Source: CAZKTF01 sp964555565 (GTDB lineage Bacteria > Planctomycetota > JAJSAM01 > JAKLKS01). Taken from it: a stretch of 14,837 nt of DNA. The translations under genes were made by a program, and so were the position numbers. The DNA is taken from positions 1 to 14,837 of the forward strand of contig CAZKTF010000077.1 of NCBI GenBank assembly GCA_964555565.1, in the 5' to 3' direction. Positions 6,780 to 14,837 of the stretch are shown in pieces (the stretch's first letter is position 1; each line of letters opens with the position of its first letter). The notes beneath the pieces were generated by a model that was not told the DNA's origin, searched no databases, and worked only from the letters and a program-made list of their open reading frames with translations.

Positions 6780-6782
6780 ATC

Positions 6783-6870
6783 CACGAGGGGTCTGACCCC
6801 TCGTGCACATTTGCAAACGCGGCGCTCGGAAGCGAGGGGTCGGAAGCGAGGGGTCTGACCCCTCGTGCAC
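6783..6870. repeat. Palindromic repeat element (two copies of a 24-bp sequence, REP/RAYT-like)
   Basis: A 24-bp sequence occurs at 6785-6808 and again identically at 6847-6870. Each copy contains a near-perfect palindrome around GAGGGGTC-T-GACCCCTC; in the first copy the arms are 11 bp (6783-6793 and 6795-6805) and both copies end in GTGCAC. The intervening 38 bp includes a 14-bp tandem duplication. The element sits 3 bp after the stop of the radical SAM gene and 36 bp beyond the stop of the convergent FG-GAP gene. It could serve as a bidirectional transcription stop. Such GGGGTC...GACCCC palindromes are typical of REP-like sequences moved by Y1 (RAYT/IS200-like) transposases; none is encoded here. 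Confidence 0.7.
6827..6854. repeat. 14-bp perfect tandem duplication inside the palindromic element
   Basis: CGGAAGCGAGGGGT at 6827-6840 is repeated without a gap at 6841-6854. The second unit runs into the second palindrome copy, so the first is an extra half-copy, probably from slippage during replication. Confidence 0.8.
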
Positions 6871-6906
6871 AACGCGGGAAACGGCGGGCCGGGCTGCGCC
6901 CGGCCC

Positions 6907-8532
6907 CTAGGGAACCGACGGCTCCGTGACCACGGTCCATCCGTCCCGGACCGCGTCTACGGTCTGGACGGTCCCCGAGGGCCAGGTCACGGTCAGCCGC
7001 GCCCTCCCCCGCGACCTCCGTCCCGTGTAGAGGATCCTCTCGGGCGGGAGCGACCCGCCCGGCTGGCCGCCGGTCGTGACGAGGTCGCACGCGCGGCGCG
7101 TCCCCGCCTTGAGCGAGAGCCTCGCCCCGAGCCCCTGGGGGTCGCTGCGGGTCCCGACGAGGCGCACCCCGTACCAGTCCGAGGAGCGCGGGGTGTCGTT
7201 GCGGACGAGCTTCGCGGGCCCGACGTGGGTGGAGACGACGAGGTCCAGGTCCCCGTCCCCGTCGAGGTCCGCGGGGATGGCGTCGCGCCCCCCGTGGGCC
7301 TCGAGCGCCACCAGGCCCGCCTCCGCGGCTCGCTCCTCGAACCGGCGCCTCCGCGCCTGGAGCCAGAGGAACGGCCGCTGCGCCAGGGCCGCGGGCGTGA
7401 AGGGGAGCGCGTACTGGAGGGTCCCGTTCTGCACGAGGAGGTCCTGCCGCCCGTCCATGTTCAGGTCCACGATGGCCGCGCCCCACGCGATCTGCAGCCG
7501 GTGCTGCTCGTCGAGCCCCCCGGCCACGCCGAACGCGGGGGCGGAGTCGCTCCAGGGGCGGGGGCCGCCGGTCAGGACGAGGGCGCTGGGGCCGAAGTCC
7601 GCCACGTAGAAATCGAGCGACCGATCCCCGTCGAGGTCCCCGACGGCGACACCCATCCCCGCCTCCATGGCCTCGGTGAGCCCGAACTCCTCCGCGTGGT
7701 CCTCGAACCTCCAGTCGGGGGGACCCCCGCTGAGGAAGATCCGGGACCGGGGCGTCTGATCGGTGTAGAAGACCCGATCGTTGCCGACGATGAGGTCCTG
7801 GAAGCCGTCCCCGTCCACGTCCAGCCAGTGCGCGACCCATGACGCGACGGGGTCGTCCACCCCGCAGGCCGCGGCCACGTCCGTGAAGGTCCCGTCCCCG
7901 TTGTTCCGCCAGAGGCGGTTCGGGGCCGGTCCGGTCGGGGGCGCCCCGGGAGGGCCCTCCCAGTCGAAGGGCTGGAAGTTGCTCTCGTAGAAGTCGGTCC
8001 AGCCGTCGCCGTCGAAGTCCCCCGGCGCGGCGGACATGGTGAACGCGGTCCCCCCGCCGATCCCCGCCGCCGCGGTCACGTCCTCGAAGGTGCCGTCGCC
8101 GAGGTTCCGGAAGAGGCGGTTCCCCTCGCCCACGGTGCCGACGAACAGGTCCGGGTGCCCGTCCCGGTCGTAGTCGAAGAAGGCCGCAGCCTTGGCGTGG
8201 TCCTCGGGGCCGGGGAGGACGAGGCCCGCGGCCGCCGCCCCCTCGACGAAGTGCATCGTCCCGTCGTTGAGGTACAGCGCCGAGTCCCCGAGGTCCTGCG
8301 GGAAGAAGAGGTCCAAGTCCCCGTCCCCGTCCACGTCCGCCACGGCGACGCCGTTCCCGTAGCCGTTCCAGCCGTCGGGGCGCGGGACGGTCTCGAAGGC
8401 CACGCCGGACTCCGCGGTGACGTCGGTGAAGGCGGGCACGAAGGCCCGCTTCGCGGCGGCGGCCGCTCCCCCGGCGCCGGGGGAGCCGGCGAGGAGCGCC
8501 GCGGCGAGGGCGAGGGCGGGGGTGCGCGACAT
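6907..8532 (-). CDS. Secreted FG-GAP/VCBS repeat protein with C-terminal ASPIC/UnbV domain
   Basis: A 541-residue exported protein. A signal peptide spans about residues 1-25 (Ala/Leu-rich core after MSRTP). Seven calcium-binding DxDxDG-type loops mark FG-GAP/VCBS beta-propeller blades, at 66-74, 120-128, 172-180, 238-246, 299-307, 356-364 and 422-430; DVDGDGDLD and DLDGDGDLD are the most canonical, and 299-307 is the most degenerate. NLGDGTFEDVTAAAGI and NNGDGTFTDVAAACGV are typical inter-blade segments. Residues about 468-538 form an ASPIC/UnbV domain ending in VTWPSGTVQTV. The seven-bladed integrin-alpha-like propeller should be surface-bound or secreted and probably binds ligands or carbohydrate; the specific role is unknown. 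The start is ATG at 8532. The gene stands alone between two different palindromic repeat elements, so it is probably transcribed separately. Confidence 0.92.
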   Translation of the reverse strand: MSRTPALALAAALLAGSPGAGGAAAAAKRAFVPAFTDVTAESGVAFETVPRPDGWNGYGNGVAVADVDGDGDLDLFFPQDLGDSALYLNDGTMHFVEGAAAAGLVLPGPEDHAKAAAFFDYDRDGHPDLFVGTVGEGNRLFRNLGDGTFEDVTAAAGIGGGTAFTMSAAPGDFDGDGWTDFYESNFQPFDWEGPPGAPPTGPAPNRLWRNNGDGTFTDVAAACGVDDPVASWVAHWLDVDGDGFQDLIVGNDRVFYTDQTPRSRIFLSGGPPDWRFEDHAEEFGLTEAMEAGMGVAVGDLDGDRSLDFYVADFGPSALVLTGGPRPWSDSAPAFGVAGGLDEQHRLQIAWGAAIVDLNMDGRQDLLVQNGTLQYALPFTPAALAQRPFLWLQARRRRFEERAAEAGLVALEAHGGRDAIPADLDGDGDLDLVVSTHVGPAKLVRNDTPRSSDWYGVRLVGTRSDPQGLGARLSLKAGTRRACDLVTTGGQPGGSLPPERILYTGRRSRGRARLTVTWPSGTVQTVDAVRDGWTVVTEPSVP

Positions 8533-8607
8533 GAACCACCATCTTACCGGGACCGGGGCGCCGGCGCGGCCCGGAGGGTGACCGGCGTCCGGGGGCGAGA
8601 GGCGAGA

Positions 8608-8689
8608 GGGGACGTCCGCAAGTAGTCAAGTATCCGGGGCGTTGTTCGAGCGAGAGCGCCTCGCTACTTGACTACTTGCGGACGTCCCC
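8608..8689. repeat. Long perfect inverted repeat (25-bp arms), REP/MITE-like element
   Basis: The arms 8608-8632 and 8665-8689 are perfect reverse complements of 25 bp, starting GGGGACGTCCGC and ending GCGGACGTCCCC. The 32-nt loop holds a second hairpin, GCGAG (8650-8654) with CTCGC (8660-8664), directly stacked on the main stem. The whole unit is 82 bp. It fills the gap between the mqnE stop and the start of the FG-GAP gene. GGGGACGTCC...GGACGTCCCC ends are, in my recollection, typical of non-autonomous elements mobilised by IS200/RAYT-type transposases. It could also end the mqnE transcript, although no T-tract follows. Confidence 0.85.
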
Positions 8690-8696
8690 AGCCTAC

Positions 8697-9809
8697 CTAG
8701 ACGGGCACCGGCTCCAGGCGGTTGTAGAGCGTGTCGCGGCGCACGGGGAGCTTGCCCGCCTCGCGGACGATCCGCCGGATCTGATCCACCGTGAGCCCCT
8801 CGGGGGTCGTCGCCCCGGCCATGTGGGTGATCTTCTCCTCGACCACGGTGCCGTCGAAGTCGTCGGCCCCGTACTGGAGGGCCTGCTGCGCGGTCTCCAG
8901 GCCCATCATGATCCAGTAGGCCTTCACGTGGGGGACGTTGTCGAACATCAGCCGCCCGACCGCCACCTCGCGGAGCGAGACGATGCCGCGGGCCAGCGGC
9001 AGGCGGCGCAGCGCGTTGTTCTCCGGGTGGAACCGGAGCGGGATGAAGGTCATGAAGCCGCCGGTGTCGTCCTGCAGCGCCCGGAGCCTCAGGTGGTGCT
9101 CCACCTTCTCGGCCGGGGTCTCGATGTGCCCGTAGAGGAGCGTCGAGTTGCTCCGGATCCCCATGCGGTGGGCGATGCGGTGGATCTCGAGCCAGCGGTC
9201 CGGTCCGATCTTGTCGCGGAAGATCTTCCGGTGGACCCGCTCGGAGAGGACCTCCGCGCCGCCGCCGGGGAGCGAGCCGAGCCCCGCGGCCCTGAGGTCC
9301 TCGAGGACCCACTCCACGCCCTTGCCCGCCAGGCCCGCGAAGTAGTCGATCTCGACCGCCGTGAAGGCCTTGAGGTGCAGGCGCGGGTAGGCCTGCTTGA
9401 TGGCGCGCAGCATGCGCGGGTAGTACTCGTAGGGGTAGTCCGGGTGGAGGCCGCCCACGATGTGGACCTCGTCCGCCCCTGCGGCGTCCGCCTCGGCCGC
9501 GCGGGCGAGGATCTCCGCCATGGAGAACTCGTAGCCCGAGCCGTCCTTCTCCACCTGCTTCTTCGCGAAGGAGCAGAACATGCACGACAGCCGGCAGAGG
9601 TTGCTGTAGTTGATGTGGCGGTTGACGTTGTAGCCCACGACCTTCCCGTGGCGGGCCTCGGCGGCCTCGTTGGCGAGGGAGCCGACGGCCGGGAGGTCCG
9701 GGTGCGCGTAGAGGAGGAGACCGTCCTCGCGCGTGAGGCGTTCCCCCCGCTCCACCTTGCGGCGGAGGGGGGCGAGGCCGCTCCGCCCGGTCACGACGGT
9801 GAGGGGCAC
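8697..9809 (-). CDS. mqnE: Aminofutalosine synthase (radical SAM), menaquinone biosynthesis
   Basis: A 370-residue radical SAM enzyme of the futalosine pathway. MqnE joins 3-[(1-carboxyvinyl)oxy]benzoate to SAM-derived 5'-deoxyadenosyl radical to make aminofutalosine. The cluster motif is C72-x3-C76-x2-C79 (NLCRLSCMFCSF), preceded by NRHINYSN. The assignment to MqnE rather than MqnC rests on LKAFTAVEIDYFA, SLPGGGAEVL, WLEIHRIAHRMG, STLLYGHIET, GGFMTFIPLRFHPENN, VKAYWIMMG and the C-terminal DGTVVEEKITHMAGATTPEGLT. Length is standard. The GTG start at 9809 has GGAAG 6 nt upstream. It lies 13 nt downstream of moaA and is very probably co-transcribed with it. Other futalosine genes (mqnA, B, C, D) are not in the window. 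Confidence 0.95.
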   Translation of the reverse strand: MPLTVVTGRSGLAPLRRKVERGERLTREDGLLLYAHPDLPAVGSLANEAAEARHGKVVGYNVNRHINYSNLCRLSCMFCSFAKKQVEKDGSGYEFSMAEILARAAEADAAGADEVHIVGGLHPDYPYEYYPRMLRAIKQAYPRLHLKAFTAVEIDYFAGLAGKGVEWVLEDLRAAGLGSLPGGGAEVLSERVHRKIFRDKIGPDRWLEIHRIAHRMGIRSNSTLLYGHIETPAEKVEHHLRLRALQDDTGGFMTFIPLRFHPENNALRRLPLARGIVSLREVAVGRLMFDNVPHVKAYWIMMGLETAQQALQYGADDFDGTVVEEKITHMAGATTPEGLTVDQIRRIVREAGKLPVRRDTLYNRLEPVPV

Positions 9810-9822
9810 GGGGGACTTCCGC

Positions 9823-10785
9823 CTACCCGCCGGTCTCGTTCATGGAGAAGAGGCGGTAGCCCTGGTGCTTCTCCGGCTTGTCGAAGGTCTCGCCCTCGAG
9901 GATCGAGAGCAGCTCCCCGTCGCTCGCGCCGGCGCGGAGCGCGGTCCGCACGTCGCGGTACTCCTCGATGAGGAGGCAGGCCTTGAGGCGGCCGTCCGCG
10001 GTGAGCCGCATCCGGTTGCAGTCCCGGCAGAACTTGTCCGACACGGGCCGGATGAGCCCCACGCGGCCGCGCGCGCCCGGGAGCCGGAGGTAGGTCGCCG
10101 GGCCGGAGTCCCCCTCGCCGGTGTCCGCGTCCTCCAGGCCGAAGCGCGCCCGCAGGCGGCGCTCGATCTCGTCGGCGGGGACGACGGCCCCCGGCGCGGC
10201 CATGTCCCAGTAGCCGAAGGGCATGAACTCGATGAACCGGACGTCCAGCTCCCGGTCGAGGGTCAGGGCGGCCAGGTCCTCGATCTCGTCCTCGTTCACG
10301 CCGCCCATGACGACGGAGTTCACCTTCAGGTGGAACCGCGGGTCCCCGGCCGCCCGCTCCATCGCGCCCCAGACGCGGTCCGGGTCCCCCCCGCGGCTCA
10401 TCCGGAGGAACCGGTCGCGGCGGAGGGAGTCCACGGAGAGGTTGATGCTGCGCACCCCCGCCGCGGCGAGCCCCTCCAGGTTCTCGCCGAGGAGGTGGCC
10501 GTTGGTGGTGATCGCCACGCGCCGGACCCCGGGGGTGCGCACGAGGTCGCCGAGGAAGGGCACGACCCCGGGGCGCACGAGGGGCTCGCCGCCGGTGACC
10601 CGGAAGTCGGTGAACCCCAGGCGCACCGCGAGGCGGACCATCCGCAGGACCTCGTCGTAGGTCAGGTTCTCGGCCGTGGGCCTGAACCGCGCGTGGGCCG
10701 GCATGCAGTAGAGGCAGCGGAAGTTGCAGCGGTCGGTGATCGAGATCCGGAGGTTGTAGATGCGCCGCCCGTACCGGTCGATCAT
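9823..10785 (-). CDS. moaA: GTP 3',8-cyclase MoaA (molybdenum cofactor biosynthesis)
   Basis: A 320-residue radical SAM enzyme that converts GTP to (8S)-3',8-cyclo-7,8-dihydroguanosine 5'-triphosphate, the first step of molybdopterin synthesis. The N-terminal SAM cluster is C20-x3-C24-x2-C27 (DRCNFRCLYC), with GGEP at 65-68. The C-terminal GTP-binding cluster is C253, C256 and C270 (KFCRDCNRMRLTADGRLKAC). The protein ends in the GG pair (319-320) needed for MoaA activity. ATG at 10785 is chosen because IDRYGRRIYNLRISITDRC is the conserved MoaA N-terminus and GAGGT lies just upstream; a longer frame reaches 10845 but adds only low-complexity basic residues. Followed 13 nt later by mqnE; preceded by a 76-nt gap after the VWA gene. 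Confidence 0.96.
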   Translation of the reverse strand: MIDRYGRRIYNLRISITDRCNFRCLYCMPAHARFRPTAENLTYDEVLRMVRLAVRLGFTDFRVTGGEPLVRPGVVPFLGDLVRTPGVRRVAITTNGHLLGENLEGLAAAGVRSINLSVDSLRRDRFLRMSRGGDPDRVWGAMERAAGDPRFHLKVNSVVMGGVNEDEIEDLAALTLDRELDVRFIEFMPFGYWDMAAPGAVVPADEIERRLRARFGLEDADTGEGDSGPATYLRLPGARGRVGLIRPVSDKFCRDCNRMRLTADGRLKACLLIEEYRDVRTALRAGASDGELLSILEGETFDKPEKHQGYRLFSMNETGG

Positions 10786-10861
10786 GGGGACCTCGTGCCG
10801 CCGACGACGCGGCCCATTCTGGTGCGCCGGCCCCCCGCCCCGCAAGAAAGGCAGACGGCCG

Positions 10862-12736
10862 TCATCGCCTCGTGGCCCACAGGATCCACTCGAGCATCAG
10901 GATCGCCGCCGCCAGCAGCAGGAGCGGGTCCCGGAGGAGGATGTTCGTCCGCACCGACTCCGGCGCGGCCGGGTGCTCCACCCCGCCCGCGGCGATCCGC
11001 GCGCGCGGGGCGATGTCGGACTCCGACCGGCTGAGGAGCGCGGCCGCGGCATGGTCCTCCTCGTCCGCCGCGGGCCCGAGGATGCGGTAGAGCCCGGTCC
11101 TCCAGGTCCCCCCGAAGCGGACGCGCCCCTCGGCCCCCGCGGTGGCCCGGGCGCTCTCCCCGGCGGGGTCCCGGAACTCGACGGAGGCCCCCGCGGTCGC
11201 CGCCCGCACGATGGGCTCGCCGGTCCGGAGGACCTCCTCCGGGTCCCCCGTGCGGCGGGCCGAGAACAGGTACTCGAGCGCGTTCGCGAGCAGGAGGGGG
11301 AAGGCCACCTTGAGGGGGAGGTTCGACTTCGCGAGGTCGAAGGGGATGACCAGGGCCTCGCCGTCGCGCGTGGGGACCATGGCCAGCAGCGGGCCCTCGA
11401 CGCTGTCCACGAGGACCCCGGCCCGGGGGACCCCCTTCAGGCGCAGCGCCTCCACGACGATCAGCTCGGAGAACTCGGCGTGGCGGGTGACGGCGTGGGT
11501 CCGGGACCAGTCGATGACGGGGGGGTAGGAGATGGTCCCCTCGACGGTGACGGCCGGCCCCTCGCCCGCGGCCGGCGCGGGGGGGACGCATCCCACGTAG
11601 ATGGCGGCGGCGGTCCGCGGCGGGTCGGGCGGGACCTCCCCGTCGTAGACGACGAGGTCGAGGGGCCCGAGCCCGCGCAGCGCCGCGGGGTCCTTCACCG
11701 GAGCCGCGGGGCCGAGGAGCCCCGGGCGCAGGTCGGGGAGCCTCTCCAGGAAGCGGTTGCGCCCCTTCCCGTAGATGGCGAAGCGCCTCGGGGGATCGGG
11801 GCGGAGGACCACGGGGACCCGGTCGTCCCCGGGGAAGGGGTCCTCGCCGAGAAGGCGCAGCTCCGCGGGCCCGGGGTCCACCCCCCCGAGGGGGAACAGC
11901 GCCACCGCCTGCGCCCCCGCGGGCGCCGCGACCTCCCGCGCGTCGAGGAGCCGCTCCCCGCGGTACAGCGCCAGGGTGCGTTGGAGCGGCTTCCCGCCGA
12001 AGCACTCCACGGAGACGAACAGCGCGGGGGGCGCGCCGGGGCTCCGCACGACCTTCACGTCCGTGATCCCGGCGTTGTCCACCGCCTCGCCGAGGGGGAC
12101 GAAGGAGACCTTCGTGCCCTCGAGGGTGCCGGGGTCGGGGAAGGCCCCGTCGGAGAGGACGAGGACCTCCGTCTCGCGGCCCGTGGAGGCGGTGCGCTGG
12201 GCCCTGAGGAGGACGGCCGCGTCGGAGAAGTCGGTCGGGAGGTCGCGGACCTCGACCCGGCCCACGGCCGCCCTGAGGCGCGCCCTCTCGCCCGTGAAGG
12301 GGACGAGGACCTCGGCCCGCGCGTCCACGGCCACGACCATCATCCGGTCCTCGCCGCGGAGCCCGTCCACGGCGCCGAGGAGCGCCTCCTTCGCGGCCTC
12401 CATCCGCGTGCGCCCCCCGGCGTCCCGCACCCCCATGGAGGCGCTGCGGTCCAGGAGCGCGACGACCAGGCGCGGGGCCCGGCCCGAGAGGAGCTCGGCG
12501 GTGGCCCCGGCCAGGGCCAGGACCGCGAGCGCGAGGAACAGGAGCTGGAGGAGGAGCAGGACGCTCTTCAGGAACTTTCGGAGCACCGCCGCCGCGCGGG
12601 TGTCGCGCAGCGCCTCCGCCCAGAGGAAGCTCGTGGGGACGAGCAGGTCCTGCTGGCGCTGGCGGAAGAAGTAGAGGACCACCACGGGGACCGCCAGCGC
12701 CAGGAGCCAGAGGAACGACGGGGCGAGGAAGCTCAC
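10862..12736 (-). CDS. BatA-like membrane protein with von Willebrand factor A domain
   Basis: A 624-residue membrane protein. The N-terminal BatA-type module has two helices, about 6-24 (FLWLLALAVPVVVLYFF) and 59-78, around a PTSFLWAEALRD segment (34-45). A VWA domain follows (about 89-250) with an intact metal-binding MIDAS core DRSAS (96-100), so divalent-metal-dependent partner binding is likely. A long extracytoplasmic region leads to a final helix near the C-terminus (LLLLAAAILMLEWILWA). The GTG at 12736 overlaps the TGA of the DUF58 gene by 4 bp. The frame is open further upstream to 13261, but that part is only antisense or out-of-frame DUF58 sequence. MoxR-DUF58-VWA operons are thought to act in chaperone-like maturation of envelope or enzyme complexes; the client here is unknown. 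Confidence 0.9.
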   Translation of the reverse strand: MSFLAPSFLWLLALAVPVVVLYFFRQRQQDLLVPTSFLWAEALRDTRAAAVLRKFLKSVLLLLQLLFLALAVLALAGATAELLSGRAPRLVVALLDRSASMGVRDAGGRTRMEAAKEALLGAVDGLRGEDRMMVVAVDARAEVLVPFTGERARLRAAVGRVEVRDLPTDFSDAAVLLRAQRTASTGRETEVLVLSDGAFPDPGTLEGTKVSFVPLGEAVDNAGITDVKVVRSPGAPPALFVSVECFGGKPLQRTLALYRGERLLDAREVAAPAGAQAVALFPLGGVDPGPAELRLLGEDPFPGDDRVPVVLRPDPPRRFAIYGKGRNRFLERLPDLRPGLLGPAAPVKDPAALRGLGPLDLVVYDGEVPPDPPRTAAAIYVGCVPPAPAAGEGPAVTVEGTISYPPVIDWSRTHAVTRHAEFSELIVVEALRLKGVPRAGVLVDSVEGPLLAMVPTRDGEALVIPFDLAKSNLPLKVAFPLLLANALEYLFSARRTGDPEEVLRTGEPIVRAATAGASVEFRDPAGESARATAGAEGRVRFGGTWRTGLYRILGPAADEEDHAAAALLSRSESDIAPRARIAAGGVEHPAAPESVRTNILLRDPLLLLAAAILMLEWILWATRR

Positions 12737-13611
12737 CGGAGGATCCCCCGCGTGCGCAGGACCTCGAGGACCAGCTTCTCGAAGGGGACCTCCGTCCCGG
12801 CCTCGATGCGGCGGATCCCGCGGCGGCGGCACGCCGCCTCCACGGCCCCGAGGTAGGCCCGGAGGCGGCGGCGGTAGGCGTCGAGGATCTCCCCGGTGAC
12901 GCTCACCTCGGCGAAGGAGCCGTCCTCGCTGTCCACGAGGCGCAGCTCCCCCTCCAGGACCGGGTCGGTCTCGACGCGGTCGAGGACCTGGATCGCGTGG
13001 CACTCCGCCTGGCAGCGCCCGAGCGCGGTGAGCGCGTCCTCGACGCCGTCGGCGTCCATCAGGTCCGAGACGAGGACCACGACCCCCCGGGGGCGCACCT
13101 CCGAGGCGAACCGCCGGAGCCCGTCCCGGAGCCCGTTGCCGCCCGCGGCCCGGCCGGCCTCGAGGAAGTTGAGGAGCCGGGGTCCCGCGGGCATCCCGCG
13201 GAGATACCCGGGGGACTCCACCGCCGCCCCCGCCCTGAGAAAGGCGGGGCGCACGCGGCACTGCCCCGCGAGCGCCACCCAGCCGACGGCCGCCGCCACG
13301 CGGCGGGCGTAGAGGAACTTGGTGGGCTCCCCGAACTCCATGCTCCGGCTCGCGTCCACGAGGAGGTGGACCGCCAGGTCCTCCTCGTCGTGGAACAGCT
13401 TCACCATCAGGCGGTCGAGGCGGCCGAGGACGTTCCAGTCGAGGAACCGGAGGTCGTCGCCGGAGGCGTAGGGCCGGTGGTCGGCGAACTCCACGGAGTG
13501 GCCGCGCCGGCGGCTGATCCGCTCGCCGCGCCGGACGCCGCGCCGGACCTTCCGCGCGCCGATCTCCAGGCGTTCCAGGCGCGCGAGGAAGTCCTTCTCG
13601 AGGAGCGCCAC
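12733..13611 (-). CDS. DUF58 domain protein (MoxR-associated, VWA-like)
   Basis: A 292-residue soluble protein. The DUF58 signature is clear: RRRGHSVEFADHRPYASGDD (34-53), RFLDWNVLGRLDRLMVKLF and the acidic HDEEDL that follows. A VWA-like fold begins at VHLLVDASRSM (81-91), whose DASRS keeps the MIDAS pattern, and VVVLVSDLMDADG forms a later strand-loop. It lacks the N-terminal membrane helices of longer DUF58 proteins, so it is probably cytoplasmic. GTG start at 13611, only 4 nt after the moxR stop, and its end overlaps the BatA-like gene. It is expected to work with the MoxR ATPase as a metal-dependent adaptor. Confidence 0.93.
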   Translation of the reverse strand: MALLEKDFLARLERLEIGARKVRRGVRRGERISRRRGHSVEFADHRPYASGDDLRFLDWNVLGRLDRLMVKLFHDEEDLAVHLLVDASRSMEFGEPTKFLYARRVAAAVGWVALAGQCRVRPAFLRAGAAVESPGYLRGMPAGPRLLNFLEAGRAAGGNGLRDGLRRFASEVRPRGVVVLVSDLMDADGVEDALTALGRCQAECHAIQVLDRVETDPVLEGELRLVDSEDGSFAEVSVTGEILDAYRRRLRAYLGAVEAACRRRGIRRIEAGTEVPFEKLVLEVLRTRGILR

Positions 13612-13615
13612 GGGG

Positions 13616-14624
<1,009 letters not shown>

Positions 14625-14632
<8 letters not shown>

Positions 14633-14837
14633 TGGGTTCCATCTCCTCCCAGGTGCTGCGCTTCTTCACGCGCTTCTTGGCACGGAGCAGATCGTCGGTC
14701 GCGTCCGGGTCCGCGGGGGCGGGCGGCGCCACGGCGGGCGGGACGGCCGCCCCGCCCCCGGGGTCGGGCTCCCGCCGGGAGCCCGACGAGTCCCCGGGGA
14801 CCCCCTGCGCGGCTGCGGCGGCCGCCTCCTCCCCGGT
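14625..14837 (-). CDS. C-terminal fragment of an unrecognised protein upstream of moxR
   Basis: A frame open from the window edge encodes the last 70 residues of a protein. Residues 1-46 of the visible part are Ala/Pro/Gly-rich low complexity, probably a linker. It then ends in a charged tail DLLRAKKRVKKRSTWEEMEPNG with a lysine/arginine cluster. The stop TGA (14625-14627) overlaps the start of moxR by 8 bp, so it belongs to the same operon and is probably translationally coupled. No family can be named from this tail; genes preceding moxR in such operons often encode Bat-like membrane or TPR proteins, but nothing visible here decides it. Confidence 0.65.
14763..14787. repeat. Strong hairpin inside the coding sequence of the partial gene
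   Basis: Positions 14763-14773 and 14777-14787 are perfect 11-bp inverted arms, all G/C apart from two A-T pairs per arm, with a 3-nt loop (GCC). They fall in the low-complexity linker of the partial upstream gene, about 130 bp before the start of moxR. It may be chance in GC-rich coding DNA or may tune translation or transcript stability in the operon. Confidence 0.5.

Noticed and set aside
6783..6870. CRISPR-like array
   Set aside because: Only two full repeat copies with one spacer containing a partial copy of the same repeat; no array and no cas genes.
6593..8629. Minus-strand 678-aa open frame covering the FG-GAP gene
   Set aside because: It is a frame-shifted shadow of the FG-GAP/ASPIC protein; the real frame shows a signal peptide and seven calcium-loop repeats.
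8697..9809. Assignment as MqnC (dehypoxanthine futalosine cyclase) or CofH
   Set aside because: The SLPGGGAE, STLLYGHIET, FIPLRFHPENN and DGTVVEEKITHMAGA segments fit MqnE better than MqnC or the F420 enzymes.
8676..12856. Long plus-strand open frames opposite mqnE, moaA, the VWA gene and DUF58 (8676-9971, 9733-11034, 10760-12856)
   Set aside because: These are antisense frames of well-identified genes and contain no recognisable motifs.
12737..13261. N-terminal extension of the BatA-like protein up to 13261
   Set aside because: The extension overlaps DUF58 in another frame and is Arg/Gly/Pro-rich; the GTG at 12736 gives the standard BatA N-terminus and a 4-bp overlap.

Overview
This window is one very GC-rich stretch of bacterial chromosome (I judge it well above 70 % G+C) with tightly packed genes, many GTG starts and 4-bp start/stop overlaps. 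The gene content suggests an anaerobic or facultative bacterium from an under-cultured, high-GC lineage: futalosine-route menaquinone synthesis, an AmmeMemoRadiSam radical SAM enzyme, an FG-GAP/ASPIC-UnbV surface protein and a MoxR/DUF58/BatA operon. Acidobacteriota is my best guess, but no phylogenetic marker here proves it.

Layout. (1) 1-21: the 5' end of a tRNA on the minus strand, cut by the window edge. (2) 134-~1980, plus strand: a small one-TM protein translationally coupled to a GT-C-type polytopic membrane protein. The latter has no stop codon where its homology ends, and its frame stays open across the whole antisense of the next gene. (3) 1978-3201, minus strand: an MFS transporter. 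(4) 3356-5145, plus strand: an ECF sigma factor overlapping by 4 bp a gene for a single-pass membrane protein. That protein has an anti-sigma-like cytoplasmic N-terminus and an extracytoplasmic HExxH...E metallopeptidase domain. This pair is the most unusual unit in the window. (5) 5150-5503, minus strand: a small helical protein. A divergent, relatively AT-rich control region carrying two consensus -10 boxes separates it from (6) 5697-6779, plus strand: an AmrS-type radical SAM enzyme. (7) 6907-8532, minus strand: a secreted FG-GAP/VCBS + ASPIC/UnbV protein, flanked on both sides by different palindromic repeat elements (6783-6870 and 8608-8689).

(8) 8697-14837, minus strand: a long co-directional run. 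Read in transcription order it is the C-terminus of an unrecognised gene, a MoxR AAA+ ATPase, a DUF58 protein, a BatA-like VWA membrane protein, MoaA (GTP 3',8-cyclase, molybdenum cofactor) and MqnE (aminofutalosine synthase, menaquinone). The first four are linked by overlaps or a 4-nt gap and form a classic MoxR-DUF58-VWA operon. moaA and mqnE follow after a 76-nt gap and are only 13 nt apart, so two radical SAM cofactor genes form a second module that may share the transcript.

No CRISPR array, rRNA, intact transposase gene or convincing intrinsic terminator with a T-tract was seen.
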